A stretch of 55,370 nt of DNA from Sterolibacterium sp. (GTDB taxonomy: Bacteria; Pseudomonadota; Gammaproteobacteria; Burkholderiales; Rhodocyclaceae). This document shows positions 17,920 to 29,608 of the stretch, piece by piece. The stretch lies in the NCBI GenBank assembly GCA_019105045.1, contig JAHRWT010000088.1:1-55370 (forward strand). The letters run 5' to 3'. How positions within the stretch are numbered: the first letter of the stretch is position 1; each line of letters begins with the position of its first letter. The translations under genes were made by a program, and so were the position numbers. The notes under the pieces are model-generated. The model did not search any database and was not told the DNA's origin. It saw nothing but the letters and a program-made list of their open reading frames with translations.

Positions 17920-19620
17920 ATGGAAAAGATCTGGTTGCAGAGTTACATGTCTGGTGTGCCTGCCGAGGTGGATGTGACGGCATATGCCTCGCTGGTCGAT
18001 CTCTTCGAACAGAGTGTGCAGCAATTTGCCCAACGTACTGCTTTCATCAACATGGGCAAAAGCTTGAGCTACGCCGAGCTCGATCGCCATTCACGCAACT
18101 TCGCGGCGTATTGCCAGTCGGTGCTGCAACTGCCTCAGGGCGCGCGCATTGCCTTGATGATGCCGAACACACTGCAATATCCGATTGCCCTGTTCGGTGC
18201 GCTGCGCGGTGGTTATGTGGTGGTGAATTGCAATCCACTCTACACTGCGCGCGAATTGGCGCATCAGCTGCAGGATGCCGGTGTCGAAGCCATCGTCGTC
18301 ATCGAGAATTTTGCCCATGTGCTGCAGGAAGCGCTGCCGCACACGTCGGTGCGGCATGTCATGGTGACAGGTCTGGGCGACATGCTGGGTTTTCCGAAAA
18401 GTCTGCTGGTCAATCTGGTGGTGCGCCATGTCAAAAAAATGGTGCCGCGCTGGCAGTTGCCGTCGGCCGTCGGTTTCAGGCAGGCGCTGGCAGCTGGGCA
18501 GGGCGCTGCCTGCGTGCCGGTGAGCATCGATCGCGAAGACAATGCTTTCCTGCAATATACCGGCGGCACCACGGGTGTGGCCAAGGGGGCGATGCTCACG
18601 CACCGCAACATCATCGCCAATCTGCAGCAGGCCCACGCCTGGCTGCAACCCGTGCTGAAGCCGGATGGCTCTGAACTCATCATCACGGCGCTGCCGCTGT
18701 ATCACATCTTCGCGCTGACGGCGAACTGCCTGACCTTTTTCAAGATCGGTGCGACCAATGTGCTGATCACCAATCCGCGTGACATTCCCGGTTTCATCAA
18801 GGAATTGAAGGCGTATCGCTTCACCTGTTTCACCGGAGTGAATACGCTGTTCAATGCGCTGCTCAATCATCCGGATTTCGCCCGACTGGATTTCAGCGCC
18901 CTGCGCGTCTCGCTTGGCGGCGGCATGGCGGTGCAGAAAGCCGTGGCTGAAAAATGGAAGCAAGTGACCGGCAAGCCGCTGATCGAAGCCTATGGCCTGA
19001 CTGAAACCTCGCCGGCGGCAACCATCAATCCGCTGGATCTGGCCGAGTACAACGGCTCGATCGGTCTGCCGATTTCATCCACCGAAGTGGCCATACGGGC
19101 CGATGATGGCCGTTATCTGCCGTCCGGTGAAATGGGCGAAATCTGCGTGCGTGGGCCGCAGGTGATGAAAGGTTACTGGCAGCGACCCGAAGAGACGGCC
19201 AGGGTGTTGTTGCCCGATGGTTTCCTGCTGACCGGTGACATGGGCGTGATGGATGAAAAAGGTTTCATCCGCATCGTCGATCGCAAGAAGGACATGATTC
19301 TGGTGTCGGGTTTCAATGTCTATCCAAATGAAGTCGAGGATGTCGTGGTTCTGCATCCGGGTGTGCTGGAAGTGGCGGCCATCGGCGTGCCTGACGAGCA
19401 CTCCAATGAAGCGGTGATGATTTTCGTGGTGAAAAAGGATCCCGCGCTGACGGCCGAGGCCCTGATCCAGCATTGCCGCGCCCATCTGACGGGCTACAAG
19501 ATTCCGCGCCATGTCGAATTCCGCGACGAATTGCCGAAGACCAATGTCGGCAAGATCCTGCGCCGCGCCTTGCGTGATGAATATCTCGCCCGGCAGGCCG
19601 CCACAGAAAAAACGGGCTGA
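17920..19620 (+). CDS. fadD: Long-chain fatty acid-CoA ligase
   Basis: FadD activates long-chain fatty acids to acyl-CoA at the inner membrane, using ATP through an acyl-adenylate. I chose the ATG at 17920, preceded by GAGGGCGG, because MEKIWLQSY matches the start of E. coli FadD; the ATG at 17905 adds only five residues. The AMP-binding signature [11 protein letters not shown] is near residue 212, YGLTET near 358, and the C-terminal motif [19 protein letters not shown] and catalytic Lys in NVGKILRR are intact. The protein is 566 aa. ubiX follows 12 bases later. Confidence 0.96.
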   Translation: MEKIWLQSYMSGVPAEVDVTAYASLVDLFEQSVQQFAQRTAFINMGKSLSYAELDRHSRNFAAYCQSVLQLPQGARIALMMPNTLQYPIALFGALRGGYVVVNCNPLYTARELAHQLQDAGVEAIVVIENFAHVLQEALPHTSVRHVMVTGLGDMLGFPKSLLVNLVVRHVKKMVPRWQLPSAVGFRQALAAGQGAACVPVSIDREDNAFLQYTGGTTGVAKGAMLTHRNIIANLQQAHAWLQPVLKPDGSELIITALPLYHIFALTANCLTFFKIGATNVLITNPRDIPGFIKELKAYRFTCFTGVNTLFNALLNHPDFARLDFSALRVSLGGGMAVQKAVAEKWKQVTGKPLIEAYGLTETSPAATINPLDLAEYNGSIGLPISSTEVAIRADDGRYLPSGEMGEICVRGPQVMKGYWQRPEETARVLLPDGFLLTGDMGVMDEKGFIRIVDRKKDMILVSGFNVYPNEVEDVVVLHPGVLEVAAIGVPDEHSNEAVMIFVVKKDPALTAEALIQHCRAHLTGYKIPRHVEFRDELPKTNVGKILRRALRDEYLARQAATEKTG

Positions 19621-19632
19621 GTATCCTTCATC

Positions 19633-20229
19633 ATGAATCCATCTTCCCAACTGCCTTTGTTGGTGGCCATTACCGGCGCCACGGGGGTGATCTATGGCGT
19701 TGAGCTGCTGCGCGTGTTGCGTCAGCTGGGTGTGAGCGCTCATCTGGTGATGAGCGAGGCCGCGTTGATGACGCTGGCTATAGAAACCGAGCTGACGGCC
19801 GATGAAGTGCGTCGTCTGGCAGATGTGGTGTATGCGAACAAGGACATCGGCGCGGCGGTGGCCAGCGGTTCCTTTCTGACCCGCGGCATGATCATCGCGC
19901 CGTGCAGCATCAAGACGCTGTCGGCCGTCGCCAATTCCTATTCAGATACCTTGATTTCACGCGCGGCTGACGTGATGCTCAAGGAACGCCGACCACTGGT
20001 GATGATGGTGCGCGAAACGCCATTGCACAAGGGGCATTTGCAACTGATGTTGCGCGCCACTGATCACGGCGCCGTGATCCTGCCGCCGATGCCGGCCTTC
20101 TACGATCAGCCGCAAAGTCTGTTGGACATGGTGCATCAGGGTATCGGCAAGGCACTGGATCAGTTCGGCATCGAACACAATCTGCGCCCGCGCTGGCAAG
20201 GGCGGCCACGGGGGGGAGTGTCCACTTGA
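19633..20229 (+). CDS. ubiX: Flavin prenyltransferase UbiX
   Basis: UbiX attaches a dimethylallyl group to FMN to make prenylated FMN, the cofactor of UbiD-family decarboxylases used in ubiquinone synthesis. The 198-aa protein shows the N-terminal nucleotide-binding motif AITGATGVIYG (12-22), the APCSIKTLSAVAN block and the RETPLH motif near 130. It is 12 bases after fadD and probably cotranscribed. It ends against the convergent DUF2189 gene, with no obvious terminator in the 28-base gap. Confidence 0.95.
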   Translation: MNPSSQLPLLVAITGATGVIYGVELLRVLRQLGVSAHLVMSEAALMTLAIETELTADEVRRLADVVYANKDIGAAVASGSFLTRGMIIAPCSIKTLSAVANSYSDTLISRAADVMLKERRPLVMMVRETPLHKGHLQLMLRATDHGAVILPPMPAFYDQPQSLLDMVHQGIGKALDQFGIEHNLRPRWQGRPRGGVST

Positions 20230-20257
20230 AACGCTGCGCCGCGGCTGTTTCCCTGGA

Positions 20258-21049
20258 CTAAATGAGTGCCTGCAATGGCACGTCTTTCAACGGAAAAGCC
20301 TGACGATACAGGGCGCGGCTGGTGTAAGCCAGCCAGGGCAGGGTGATCGGCAATAGCGGCAGCAGCAGGATGCCGCCCATGCCAGCCACCGCCAGCAGCA
20401 GTGCCCAGGCCAAGGCTGCGCGAAAATTGCCGAAGACGGCGCGCACGCTGGCGACGATGGCATTCACCATGCTGCAACGCTGCTCGCACAGCAGCGGAAT
20501 GGAAAACGCCGAGACGCAGTAGAGCATGAAGGCGATGGCGAAGCCGGACACCGAGCCCCACAGCAGGAAGTGGCCGACACCGATATGCAGGGTGTCGATG
20601 TCATGCAGCCAGACCGGCGTGCCACCGACCATGTAGCTGTAGAGAATGGCGGCGTCGGTGACGAAGATCATGAACAGCAGGGCACAGACCAGGGCAATCA
20701 CCCAGATGGCGGCGGACGCCTGGGTGAAGCCCGCCCAGACGCTGGCCGGGCCGGTGGTTTCGCCGCTTTCGTGGGCGCGCGCGATGCCGAAGAAGCCGGC
20801 CAGCACGACCGGACCAACCAGCATGAAGGCGCCGGCGGCGGCCACCACAAAGGGACCGAAGCCGTGGGCCAGCAGCAGGCCGAGTATCAGTGCGCCGATC
20901 AGGGTGAAGAAGCCAGCATAGATCAGGCTGGCGCGCCAGGTCTGGCAGGTCAGCTGCCAGCCCAGTTGCAGGGCGTGACGAATGTCGGAGAGGTTGAATT
21001 CTTGTGGTTGCAACTGGGCGGGCACGGGCGACGGGCTGGAGGTATTCAT
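20258..21049 (-). CDS. DUF2189-type integral membrane protein
   Basis: A 263-aa protein with about six hydrophobic segments after a 25-residue soluble, Pro-rich N-terminus. The ALQLGWQLTCQ amphipathic stretch and the GIARAHESGE block near residue 90 fit the DUF2189 family, which has no established function. It starts 18 bases after the metZ stop, so it is probably the last gene of the long minus-strand operon. No catalytic motif can be seen. Confidence 0.7.
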   Translation of the reverse strand: MNTSSPSPVPAQLQPQEFNLSDIRHALQLGWQLTCQTWRASLIYAGFFTLIGALILGLLLAHGFGPFVVAAAGAFMLVGPVVLAGFFGIARAHESGETTGPASVWAGFTQASAAIWVIALVCALLFMIFVTDAAILYSYMVGGTPVWLHDIDTLHIGVGHFLLWGSVSGFAIAFMLYCVSAFSIPLLCEQRCSMVNAIVASVRAVFGNFRAALAWALLLAVAGMGGILLLPLLPITLPWLAYTSRALYRQAFPLKDVPLQALI

Positions 21050-21067
21050 GTCCGGTGATGGGGATGG

Positions 21068-22273
21068 TCAGACGGCGGACAGGGACAGGCCGCGCAGCAG
21101 GTCGGCTTGCAGGTCGCGCAGACTTTCCAGGCCGACGGCAATGCGCAGCAGGCCTTCGGTAATCCCCGAAGCAGCCCGTGCTTCCGGGCTGATGCGGCCG
21201 TGGGTGGTGCTGGCCGGATGGGTGATGGTGCTCTTGGTATCGCCCAGATTGGCGGTGATGGAAATCAGCCGGCAGTGATCGACCACTTGCCAGGCCGCTG
21301 CTCGCCCACCATGCACATCAAAGGAGAGAATGGCACCGTAGGCGGATTGTTGGCGGCTTGCCAGTGTGTGTTGCGGGTGGTCAGCCAGGCCGGGATAGTA
21401 AACACGCGCAACCTGTGGCTGGGCTGCCAGCCATTGAGCCAGCTTCAGCGCCGTGTCGGACTGGGCGCGCATACGCAATTCCAGGGTCTCCAGTCCTTTG
21501 AGGATGATCCAGGCATTGAAGGCGGACAGCGTGGCACCAGTGGTGCGCAGGAATTTGAAGATTTCTTCGCCCAGTGTCTTGTTGCTGCAGACGGCACCAC
21601 CGAGTATGCGGCCCTGGCCATCGAGATATTTGGTGGCCGAGTGAATCACCAGGTCGGCGCCCAGGGCCAGCGGCTGTTGCAGGGCTGGGGTGCAGAAGCA
21701 GTTGTCGACAGCCAGCAGTGCGCCGTGATCATGGGCGATCTTGGCCAATGCGGCGATATCGAAAACACTCATCAGCGGGTTGGAGGGGGTTTCGATGAAG
21801 ATCAGTTTGGTATTGGCTTGCAGTGCGGCCTGAAAGGCAGCGGCGTCAGTATCGGCGACAAAGTGGGTGGTGATGCCGAGTTTCGGCAGGATGTTGCCCA
21901 GCAGCTGTTGGGTCGAACCGAAAATGCTCTGCGAGGCAACGATGTGATCCCCACTTTGCAGCAGGGCCAGCAAGGTGGTGAGGATGGCCGACATGCCGGA
22001 AGCGGTGGTGATGCAGGCTTCTGCGCCCTCCAGTGCGGCCAGGCGATCCTGCAACATGCTGACGGTGGGGTTGGAAAAACGCGAATAGACGTTGCCGGTT
22101 TCGGCGCCGGAGAAACGTGCGGCCGCCTGGGCAGCGCTGTCGAAAACGAAGCTGGATGTCAGGTACAGCGCTTCGGCGTGTTCGTTGAACTGGCTGCGTT
22201 GCTGTCCGGCGCGCACCGCCAGGGTGCTGAAGTCGAAAGCCATTGCGGCGCCGGGATCGTGAAAGTCGGTCAT
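21068..22273 (-). CDS. metZ: O-succinylhomoserine sulfhydrylase
   Basis: MetZ makes homocysteine directly from O-succinylhomoserine and sulfide in methionine synthesis. It is a 401-aa PLP enzyme of the Cys/Met metabolism family. The PLP lysine is Lys215 in HSATKYLDGQGR, and YSRFSNPT (63-70) contributes to cofactor binding across the dimer. An internal ATG at residue 11 is an alternative start; neither has a strong ribosome binding site. It follows purF by 30 bases, the usual betaproteobacterial order. Confidence 0.93.
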   Translation of the reverse strand: MTDFHDPGAAMAFDFSTLAVRAGQQRSQFNEHAEALYLTSSFVFDSAAQAAARFSGAETGNVYSRFSNPTVSMLQDRLAALEGAEACITTASGMSAILTTLLALLQSGDHIVASQSIFGSTQQLLGNILPKLGITTHFVADTDAAAFQAALQANTKLIFIETPSNPLMSVFDIAALAKIAHDHGALLAVDNCFCTPALQQPLALGADLVIHSATKYLDGQGRILGGAVCSNKTLGEEIFKFLRTTGATLSAFNAWIILKGLETLELRMRAQSDTALKLAQWLAAQPQVARVYYPGLADHPQHTLASRQQSAYGAILSFDVHGGRAAAWQVVDHCRLISITANLGDTKSTITHPASTTHGRISPEARAASGITEGLLRIAVGLESLRDLQADLLRGLSLSAV

Positions 22274-22303
22274 GATGTGCAGGTTGTCGGATGTCGGATT
22301 GAA

Positions 22304-23830
22304 TCAGGCATGGCTGATCAGATTGAGATCAAGCTGGCCGCCGTCATGGTCGTCGTCATGCGCCTTGCGGCGTCCGGAACTCGCGTGGTTTTCCAGGTCC
22401 AGCAGATAGTTGCTGTTGATATCGCCGGTGATGTAGTCGCCGTCAAAGCAGGAAGCCTCGAAACGGACGATGCCCGGATTGACGGCGCGCACGGCGGCCT
22501 TGAGGTCTTCCAGATCCTGATAGATCAGGGCGTCGGCGCCGATTTCGCGGCGGATTTCCTCGTCGCTGCGATTGTTGGCAATCAGCTCCTTGCGCGAAGG
22601 CATGTCGATGCCATAGACGTTGGGATAGCGCACCGGCGGGGCAGCCGAGGCGAAATATACGTTGCGTGCGCCCGCTTCGCGGGCCATGTTGACGATTTCG
22701 CGGCTGGTGGTGCCGCGGACGATGGAATCATCGACCAGCAGCACATTCTTGCCTTTGAATTCCATGTTGATGGCGTTGAGTTTCTGGCGCACGGATTTCC
22801 TGCGATGCACCTGCCCAGGCATGATGAAGGTGCGACCGATATAGCGATTCTTGACGAAACCTTCGCGATAGGGAATGCCCAGCCGCTGCGCCAGCTCCAT
22901 GGCTGCCGGGCGGCTGGAATCGGGGATGGGAATGACCGAGTCGATATGCAGATGCGGTAGCGTGTGCCTGATCTTGTCGGCAAGAAAGTCCCCCATGCGC
23001 AGACGGGTTTCATATACGGAAATACCGTCGATCAGCGAATCGGGACGGGCCAGATAAACGAACTCGAAAATGCAGGGGGCATGGCTGGTGCGTTCAGCGC
23101 ATTGGCGGCTGAGGAAATTGCCGTGGATATCGATGAGCACGGCTTCACCCGGCGCGACATCACGCATCACTTTGAAGCCCAGGGTATCCAGCGCCACGCT
23201 TTCCGAGGCGACCATGTATTCCGTACCCTGTTCGGTTTCATTGCGGCCGATGATCAATGGCCGAATGCCATATGGATCGCGGAAAGCCAGCAGGCCATAG
23301 CCGGCAATCATGGTGACCACGGCATAGGCGCCGCGCACACGCTGATGCACGCCGGCGACTGCCTTGAAGATGGTTTCCGCTTCGACCTGGTATCTGGTCG
23401 AGGCCGCTTGCAGTTCGTGCGCCAGTACGTTGAGCAGGACTTCCGAATCGGAGTCGGTATTCATGTGGCGCAAGTCCTGCAGGAACATGTCCTTGCGCAG
23501 TTGTGCCGAGTTGGTCAGGTTACCGTTGTGGGCCAGCATCAGGCCAAAAGGTGAATTCACGTAGATGGGCTGGGCTTCGGCCAGATTGTGCGCCGAGCCG
23601 GCAGTGGGATAGCGGCAGTGACCGATGCCCCAGTTGCCCGACAGATTGCGCATGTTGCGCGTGCGAAAGACATCGCGTACCAGGCCGGAGCCCTTGTGCA
23701 TGTAAAAGCGTCCGTCAGCAGCTGTGGCGATGCCGGCAGCATCCTGGCCGCGGTGTTGCAGTACCTGCAGGCCGTCATAAAGCAGTTGATTGACTGGAGA
23801 GTGGGCTACGACGCCGATGATTCCGCACAT
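22304..23830 (-). CDS. purF: Amidophosphoribosyltransferase
   Basis: PurF catalyses the first committed step of purine synthesis, PRPP plus glutamine to phosphoribosylamine. The 508-aa protein begins MCGIIGVV, so Cys2 is the glutaminase nucleophile and no propeptide is needed. The PRPP loop [11 protein letters not shown] is near residue 365. It sits between cvpA (54 bases upstream) and metZ; cvpA-purF linkage is widespread in proteobacteria. Confidence 0.97.
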   Translation of the reverse strand: MCGIIGVVAHSPVNQLLYDGLQVLQHRGQDAAGIATAADGRFYMHKGSGLVRDVFRTRNMRNLSGNWGIGHCRYPTAGSAHNLAEAQPIYVNSPFGLMLAHNGNLTNSAQLRKDMFLQDLRHMNTDSDSEVLLNVLAHELQAASTRYQVEAETIFKAVAGVHQRVRGAYAVVTMIAGYGLLAFRDPYGIRPLIIGRNETEQGTEYMVASESVALDTLGFKVMRDVAPGEAVLIDIHGNFLSRQCAERTSHAPCIFEFVYLARPDSLIDGISVYETRLRMGDFLADKIRHTLPHLHIDSVIPIPDSSRPAAMELAQRLGIPYREGFVKNRYIGRTFIMPGQVHRRKSVRQKLNAINMEFKGKNVLLVDDSIVRGTTSREIVNMAREAGARNVYFASAAPPVRYPNVYGIDMPSRKELIANNRSDEEIRREIGADALIYQDLEDLKAAVRAVNPGIVRFEASCFDGDYITGDINSNYLLDLENHASSGRRKAHDDDHDGGQLDLNLISHA

Positions 23831-23884
23831 AGTGTCCGCCTGTGGTGAGTGATCTGGAGTGTTTGGTTGAAGGAGTAACGAGGA

Positions 23885-24412
23885 TCAGGCCGTAATGGCT
23901 GGCCTGCGGTAATGGATTTTTTCTGCCAGCGCCAACGGCAACCAGGATTTGCTGGCAATGACGGCTGTTTCCAGCGGCGGTGTCAGGCGTGCTTCGCGCC
24001 ACCAGGGCTGTTCGGGCAGACTGGTCAGACCACAGAGCAATACGCCAACCCAGGCCACCAGAAGCCCGCGGGCAACGCCGAACAGGGCGCCGAGCAGACG
24101 ATCCAGCGGCCCCAGACCCATGGCGCGCAGCAGACTGGACAACAACAGACGGATGACGAAGAAAAGAATCAGCACGCCGGCAAAGACAGCCACGAAACCG
24201 ACGATGTGACGCAAGCTCGAATCACCGGGGATGTGCAGGAAGGTTTCGAGCAGGCTGGCGGCTGCACCGGCGCATAGCCTGGCGGCCACGAAAGCGACGA
24301 GCCAGGCCAGCAGCGAGAGCACCTCGCTGAGGATGCCACGCAGCCCGCCAAGCAGGGTAGAGAACAATAACGTTGCCAGGATCAGCAGGTCCAGCCAGGT
24401 GAAGTCGCCCAT
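23885..24412 (-). CDS. cvpA: CvpA family membrane protein
   Basis: A 175-aa inner-membrane protein with four predicted hydrophobic segments (about 5-22, 27-48, 62-85 and 100-122). In E. coli CvpA is needed for colicin V production and bile-salt resistance, but the molecular role is unclear. The N-terminus MGDFTWLDLLILA is typical of the family. It is directly upstream of purF. Confidence 0.92.
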   Translation of the reverse strand: MGDFTWLDLLILATLLFSTLLGGLRGILSEVLSLLAWLVAFVAARLCAGAAASLLETFLHIPGDSSLRHIVGFVAVFAGVLILFFVIRLLLSSLLRAMGLGPLDRLLGALFGVARGLLVAWVGVLLCGLTSLPEQPWWREARLTPPLETAVIASKSWLPLALAEKIHYRRPAITA

Positions 24413-24463
24413 GCCGCAGTTACCAGAAAATCATCGGATGCCGTGGGGAATCAGGGCCATGCC

Positions 24464-25219
24464 TTATTTAAGCTGGGCAATGGTGCCGCCAGTCGGGCCG
24501 CCGGCCGAGATTTTCTTCAGGCGGGCGTGGGCTTTTTCTGCGGCATCCTTGCTGGCAAAGGGGCCGCAGCGTACCCGGGTGCTCGGGCCTTTGGGTGTAT
24601 CGATCTGCTCGGTATAGGAGGCGTAGCCCAGTTCCTTGAGCTTTGCCTGCAGGCTGCGCACGGTGTTCTGGTTCTGGTAGGCGCCCAGCTGGATGATCCA
24701 TTGCTCTTCGTTGAGCAGCGCCATGGCGCGGGCGCGTTCGGTCGCCTGGGTGGTTTTGCTGTCGGCGGATTCGGATTTTGCGGGTTTTTCTGTCTTCGCT
24801 GCCGGCTTGGTTTCTACCGTTGCCGCAGCTGTGGCGGGCGCTGTCACGGCAGGTTCGGATGTTGCCGGCGCAGCAGATGCAGCGGGTGGCGCATCATTGG
24901 CATCGTTGGCCACGTTGGCCGCAGCAGGTTCTGCGCTCGCCAGGGGGGGCGCGGGCGGCATCGCGGGCGCGCTTTCGCTGGCAATCCGCGAACTGATGTT
25001 GTGGGCGCCGGGTTCCTGGCTGGGAATGCGGATCTGGATTTCCTGATTTTCCGGCTGAGGTTCCTGGTCCATGACCATGGGCAGGACGATGACTGCCAGC
25101 AAGGCCAGCGCACTGGCGCCCACCAGCCGGCGGCGTGCCCGTTTTTTCAGGTCGAGCTCGGGATTGGCGGGTGTGTGGGCAGGAATGCCGCTTGTGCCGG
25201 GAGCGAGTTTGTCTGCCAT
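24464..25219 (-). CDS. SPOR domain protein, DedD-like
   Basis: A 251-aa protein with a basic cytoplasmic N-terminus, one membrane segment (about residues 33-50) and a long Ala/Pro-rich linker. A C-terminal SPOR domain runs from about 165 to 245, beginning WIIQLGAYQNQ. SPOR domains bind denuded glycan strands at the division septum. The position between folC and cvpA matches DedD of other proteobacteria, although the sequence is too variable to assign the symbol firmly. Confidence 0.88.
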   Translation of the reverse strand: MADKLAPGTSGIPAHTPANPELDLKKRARRRLVGASALALLAVIVLPMVMDQEPQPENQEIQIRIPSQEPGAHNISSRIASESAPAMPPAPPLASAEPAAANVANDANDAPPAASAAPATSEPAVTAPATAAATVETKPAAKTEKPAKSESADSKTTQATERARAMALLNEEQWIIQLGAYQNQNTVRSLQAKLKELGYASYTEQIDTPKGPSTRVRCGPFASKDAAEKAHARLKKISAGGPTGGTIAQLK

Positions 25220-25309
25220 GCTGTTTGGCCGTTTGCAGAATTGTGCAGAAGGTTGTGGAGCCCCAAGGGCCCATTGGAGTGGCGTCCGTTGGCGCCTGTG
25301 CTGGTCTGT

Positions 25310-26650
25310 TCAGTCAGCGTGGATGAAACGCAAGGCGGCGGCCACCGTCAGGAAAGAGCCGAAGACGACGATTCTATCATTTTCCCCTGCCTGCTCCCGG
25401 GCCAGTTGCAAGGCATCGGCCACGCTGGCAAAGCACCAGTGGCTGGCCGTCGGGGCGATGGTATGCAGTGTGGTGGCCAGTTCGTCTGCCGTGGCGGCGC
25501 GTGAGCCGGGCAGGTCGCACAGCAGCCAGTGGTCAATCCGCGTTTGCAGCAGTTTGAGCGCGGCGGCCACGTCCTTGTCGCGCATCATGCCGAATACGGC
25601 CCAGGTTTGTTGGTAATAGCCCTGGCCTCGGCCACTCAGGTTGTCGGCCAGCAGCTGGATGGCCTGTGGATTGTGGGCGATGTCGAGGACGATCTGGGGT
25701 CGGCCAGGCAACATCTGGAAACGTCCGGGCAGTTCGACTTCCAGCAGACCCTGACGGATATCCCGCATCGCGACGGGCAGTTGTTCACGCAAGGCGTCGA
25801 GTGCTGCCAGTACGCCACTGGCGTTTTGCAACTGGATCGGTCCGCGCAGGCCGGGGTGGGCCAGACCGCTGCGCCGCTGGATGGCGGTCGCGGCGGGAGA
25901 AGGGCTGCGGCTCCAGTATTGCCATTGCAACAGGTCTTGTTCGACATGACCGAAATCGCGGTTGATCAGCCGCAAATCGGCCGCTATGTCTGCTGCATGT
26001 GCGAGCAGTGTCTGTGGCGGTTGCGGATCGGCGCAGATGGCCACGCGCCCGGAACGAAAAATGCCGGCTTTTTCAAAACCGATCTGCTCGCGGTCATGAC
26101 CCAGAAAATCCTGGTGATCGAGAGCGATGCTGGTGACGATGGCGCAGTCGGCATCGTAGATATTGGTGGCATCGAGTCGGCCACCGAGGCCCACTTCGAG
26201 GATGATGACGTCGGGCCGGATGGCGGCAAAACATTCCCAGGCAGCCAGCGTGCCGACTTCGAAGTAGCTCAGGAAAACATCGCCAGCGGCCAGGCGGGCA
26301 GCTTCGATCTGGCTGAAGGCAGCGCACAGCGCCGCATCGTCGATGGCCTGGCCGTTGATGCGTACACGTTCGTTGTAATCGAGCAGATGCGGTGAGGTGT
26401 AGAGGCCGACGCGATAACCGGCATGTCGCAGGATGTTTTCCAGCATGGCACAGGTCGAACCTTTGCCATTGGTGCCGCCAACGGTGATGATGGGTGCAAA
26501 TGGGTGTTGGCCCAGTGCCTGGCTGACGGCACGCACTCGCGCCAGCCCCAGCGTGATGCCATCCGCGCCGCGCGGGTGGCGACTTTCCAGCAGGGCAAGC
26601 CAGTCCGCCAGTGTTGTGGGCAGGGCAGCCGGGGCGGGGATGCCGTTCAT
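25310..26650 (-). CDS. folC: Dihydrofolate synthase / folylpolyglutamate synthase
   Basis: FolC is an ATP-dependent Mur-type ligase that adds glutamate to dihydropteroate and to reduced folates. The 446-aa protein has the P-loop GGTNGKGST (58-66), the conserved YTSPHL segment near 85 and the VGLGGRLDATN block near 153. It follows accD, as in many proteobacteria. Confidence 0.96.
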   Translation of the reverse strand: MNGIPAPAALPTTLADWLALLESRHPRGADGITLGLARVRAVSQALGQHPFAPIITVGGTNGKGSTCAMLENILRHAGYRVGLYTSPHLLDYNERVRINGQAIDDAALCAAFSQIEAARLAAGDVFLSYFEVGTLAAWECFAAIRPDVIILEVGLGGRLDATNIYDADCAIVTSIALDHQDFLGHDREQIGFEKAGIFRSGRVAICADPQPPQTLLAHAADIAADLRLINRDFGHVEQDLLQWQYWSRSPSPAATAIQRRSGLAHPGLRGPIQLQNASGVLAALDALREQLPVAMRDIRQGLLEVELPGRFQMLPGRPQIVLDIAHNPQAIQLLADNLSGRGQGYYQQTWAVFGMMRDKDVAAALKLLQTRIDHWLLCDLPGSRAATADELATTLHTIAPTASHWCFASVADALQLAREQAGENDRIVVFGSFLTVAAALRFIHAD

Positions 26651-26701
26651 CAGAGGCGGCAGGTAACGGGTAACGGGTAGCGGGTGCGGGGAACGCGAGA
26701 C

Positions 26702-27561
<860 letters not shown>

Positions 27562-27565
<4 letters not shown>

Positions 27566-28383
27566 GGTTGGGACTCCTGATGATCCAGGGCGGAACGGAT
27601 GCCTTGCATGAACAGCTGCACCCGGGCCGGACTGCTGCCCGCAGCTTCATGCTCGGCGGTTTCGATTTCTTCGATGATGCGGCTGCCGATCACCACGGCA
27701 TCGGCCACGGCGCCGATGCGGGCCGCGCTGGCGGCATCGCGGATGCCAAAGCCGACGCCCACCGGCATGCCGACACGGCTGCGGATCAGCGGAATGCGTC
27801 GGGCGACTTCGTCCAGATCGAGCGCGCCCGAGCCGGTCACGCCTTTCAGCGAGACGTAGTAGATATAGCCGCTGCCCAGTTCGGCGACCTGGGCGAAGCG
27901 GGCTTCGGTCGAGGTCGGCGCCAGCAGAAAGATCGGGTCGAGCTGGTGCTGGCGCAGGCAGTGGACGAATTCATCGGCTTCCTCGGGGGGGTAGTCGACC
28001 ACCAGCAGACCATCGACGCCGGCAGCGGCGGCATCGCGCGCCAGGGCAGCGCAGCCATAGGCTTCGACGGGATTGGCGTAGCCCATCAGCACGATGGGGG
28101 TGGTCGTATCTTCCTCGCGGTAGCTGCGCACGATGTCGAGTACGCCGCGCAGCGTCATGCCCTGGGCCAGCGCCACTTCGGAAGCGCGCTGCACGGTGGG
28201 GCCATCGGCCATGGGATCGGAAAACGGCACGCCCAGTTCGATCAGATCGGCGCCGCCGGCGACCAGGGCGCGCATCAAGGGCAGCGTGTGCGCCGGGCCG
28301 GGAAAACCGGCGGTCATGAAGGGGATCAGGGCTTTGCGGCCCTGCGCTGCGAGCGTGTCGAAAAGTGTCGGTATGCGTGACAT
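27562..28383 (-). CDS. trpA: Tryptophan synthase alpha chain
   Basis: TrpA cleaves indole-3-glycerol phosphate and passes indole to TrpB. The catalytic Glu49 and Asp60 are at the same positions as in E. coli ([16 protein letters not shown]). The protein is 273 aa. It lies 24 bases after trpB and overlaps accD by 4 bases. Confidence 0.97.
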
Positions 28384-28407
28384 GTGTTCAGGTGAATCGT
28401 CAATCGA

Positions 28408-29607
28408 TCAGAATTTGATGCCGGATTTCTCGGCAACAGTGTGCATGTCCTTGTCGCCGCGCCCGGAGAGATTGACCAGCAGGATCGTGTCCTTGGGCAG
28501 GCTGGGCGCGATCTTGGCGGCATGGGCCAGGGCGTGGCTGGATTCGAGTGCCGGGATGATGCCCTCGAAGCGGCACAGGTCGTGAAAGGCTGCCAGTGCT
28601 TCGTCATCGGTGATGGCGACGTATTCGGCGCGCTTGCTGTCTTTCAGCCAGGCGTGTTCGGGGCCGACGCCGGGGTAATCCAATCCGGCGGAAATCGAAT
28701 GCGTTTCGGTGATCTGGCCGTTTTCGTCCTGCATCAGATAGGTGCGGTTGCCATGCAGCACGCCGGGGCGGGCGTTGGCCGTCAGTGGCGCGGCATGTCG
28801 GCCGGTCGCCAGACCCAGGCCGGCGGCTTCGACACCGACCAGGCGGGTTTCGGGATGATCGAGATAGGGATGGAAAATGCCCATGGCGTTGGAGCCGCCG
28901 CCGACACAGGCGATCACCTGATCTGGCTGGCGCCCGGCCAGCGCCGGCATCTGGGTACGGCATTCATCGCCGATCACCGCCTGGAAGTCGCGCACCAGCA
29001 TGGGATAGGGATGCGGGCCGGCGACGGTGCCGATGATGTAGAAGGTATCGTTGATGTTGGTCACCCAGTCGCGCATGGCTTCATTGAGCGCGTCCTTGAG
29101 GGTTTTCGAGCCGGATTCCACCGGCACCACGGTTGCGCCGAGCAGCTTCATGCGATAGACGTTGGCGGCTTGACGGCGCATGTCCTCGCTGCCCATATAG
29201 ACCACGCAAGTCATGCCGTAGCGGGCAGCCACCGTGGCCGTGGCCACGCCGTGTTGACCGGCGCCGGTTTCGGCAATCACGCGCTGCTTGCCCATGCGTC
29301 GAGCCAGCAGGGCCTGGCCGATGCAGTTGTTCACCTTGTGCGCGCCGGTGTGGTTGAGGTCTTCGCGTTTCAGGTAGATCTGTGCGCCATCCAGGTGTTG
29401 CGACCAGCGCTGGGCGTGGTAGATGGGCGAGGGGCGACCGACGAAGTGCTTGAGGTCGTGATGGAATTCAGCCTGGAAAGTCGGGTCGTTCTGTGCGGCG
29501 CGGTAAGCCGCCTGCAGCTCGTCGAGCGCGGCGATCAGGGTTTCGGCAACGAAGCGCCCGCCATAAGGACCAAAGTGACCACGGGCATCGGGGAATTGAT
29601 AAGTCAT
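28408..29607 (-). CDS. trpB: Tryptophan synthase beta chain
   Basis: TrpB is the PLP subunit that joins indole and serine. I chose the ATG at 29607 (399 aa, [17 protein letters not shown]), since this is the conserved N-terminus and it lies one base after the trpF stop. The frame stays open upstream through trpF, but that part is unrelated. The PLP lysine is Lys91 in [10 protein letters not shown], and the phosphate-binding GGGSNAMG motif is present. Confidence 0.97.
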   Translation of the reverse strand: MTYQFPDARGHFGPYGGRFVAETLIAALDELQAAYRAAQNDPTFQAEFHHDLKHFVGRPSPIYHAQRWSQHLDGAQIYLKREDLNHTGAHKVNNCIGQALLARRMGKQRVIAETGAGQHGVATATVAARYGMTCVVYMGSEDMRRQAANVYRMKLLGATVVPVESGSKTLKDALNEAMRDWVTNINDTFYIIGTVAGPHPYPMLVRDFQAVIGDECRTQMPALAGRQPDQVIACVGGGSNAMGIFHPYLDHPETRLVGVEAAGLGLATGRHAAPLTANARPGVLHGNRTYLMQDENGQITETHSISAGLDYPGVGPEHAWLKDSKRAEYVAITDDEALAAFHDLCRFEGIIPALESSHALAHAAKIAPSLPKDTILLVNLSGRGDKDMHTVAEKSGIKF

Positions 29608-29608
29608 T

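Noticed and set aside
21107-22960. 617-codon open frame on the plus strand opposite metZ and purF
   Set aside because: It is antisense to two well-conserved enzymes, has no recognisable domain and no ribosome binding site. Long antisense frames are expected at this base composition and codon usage.
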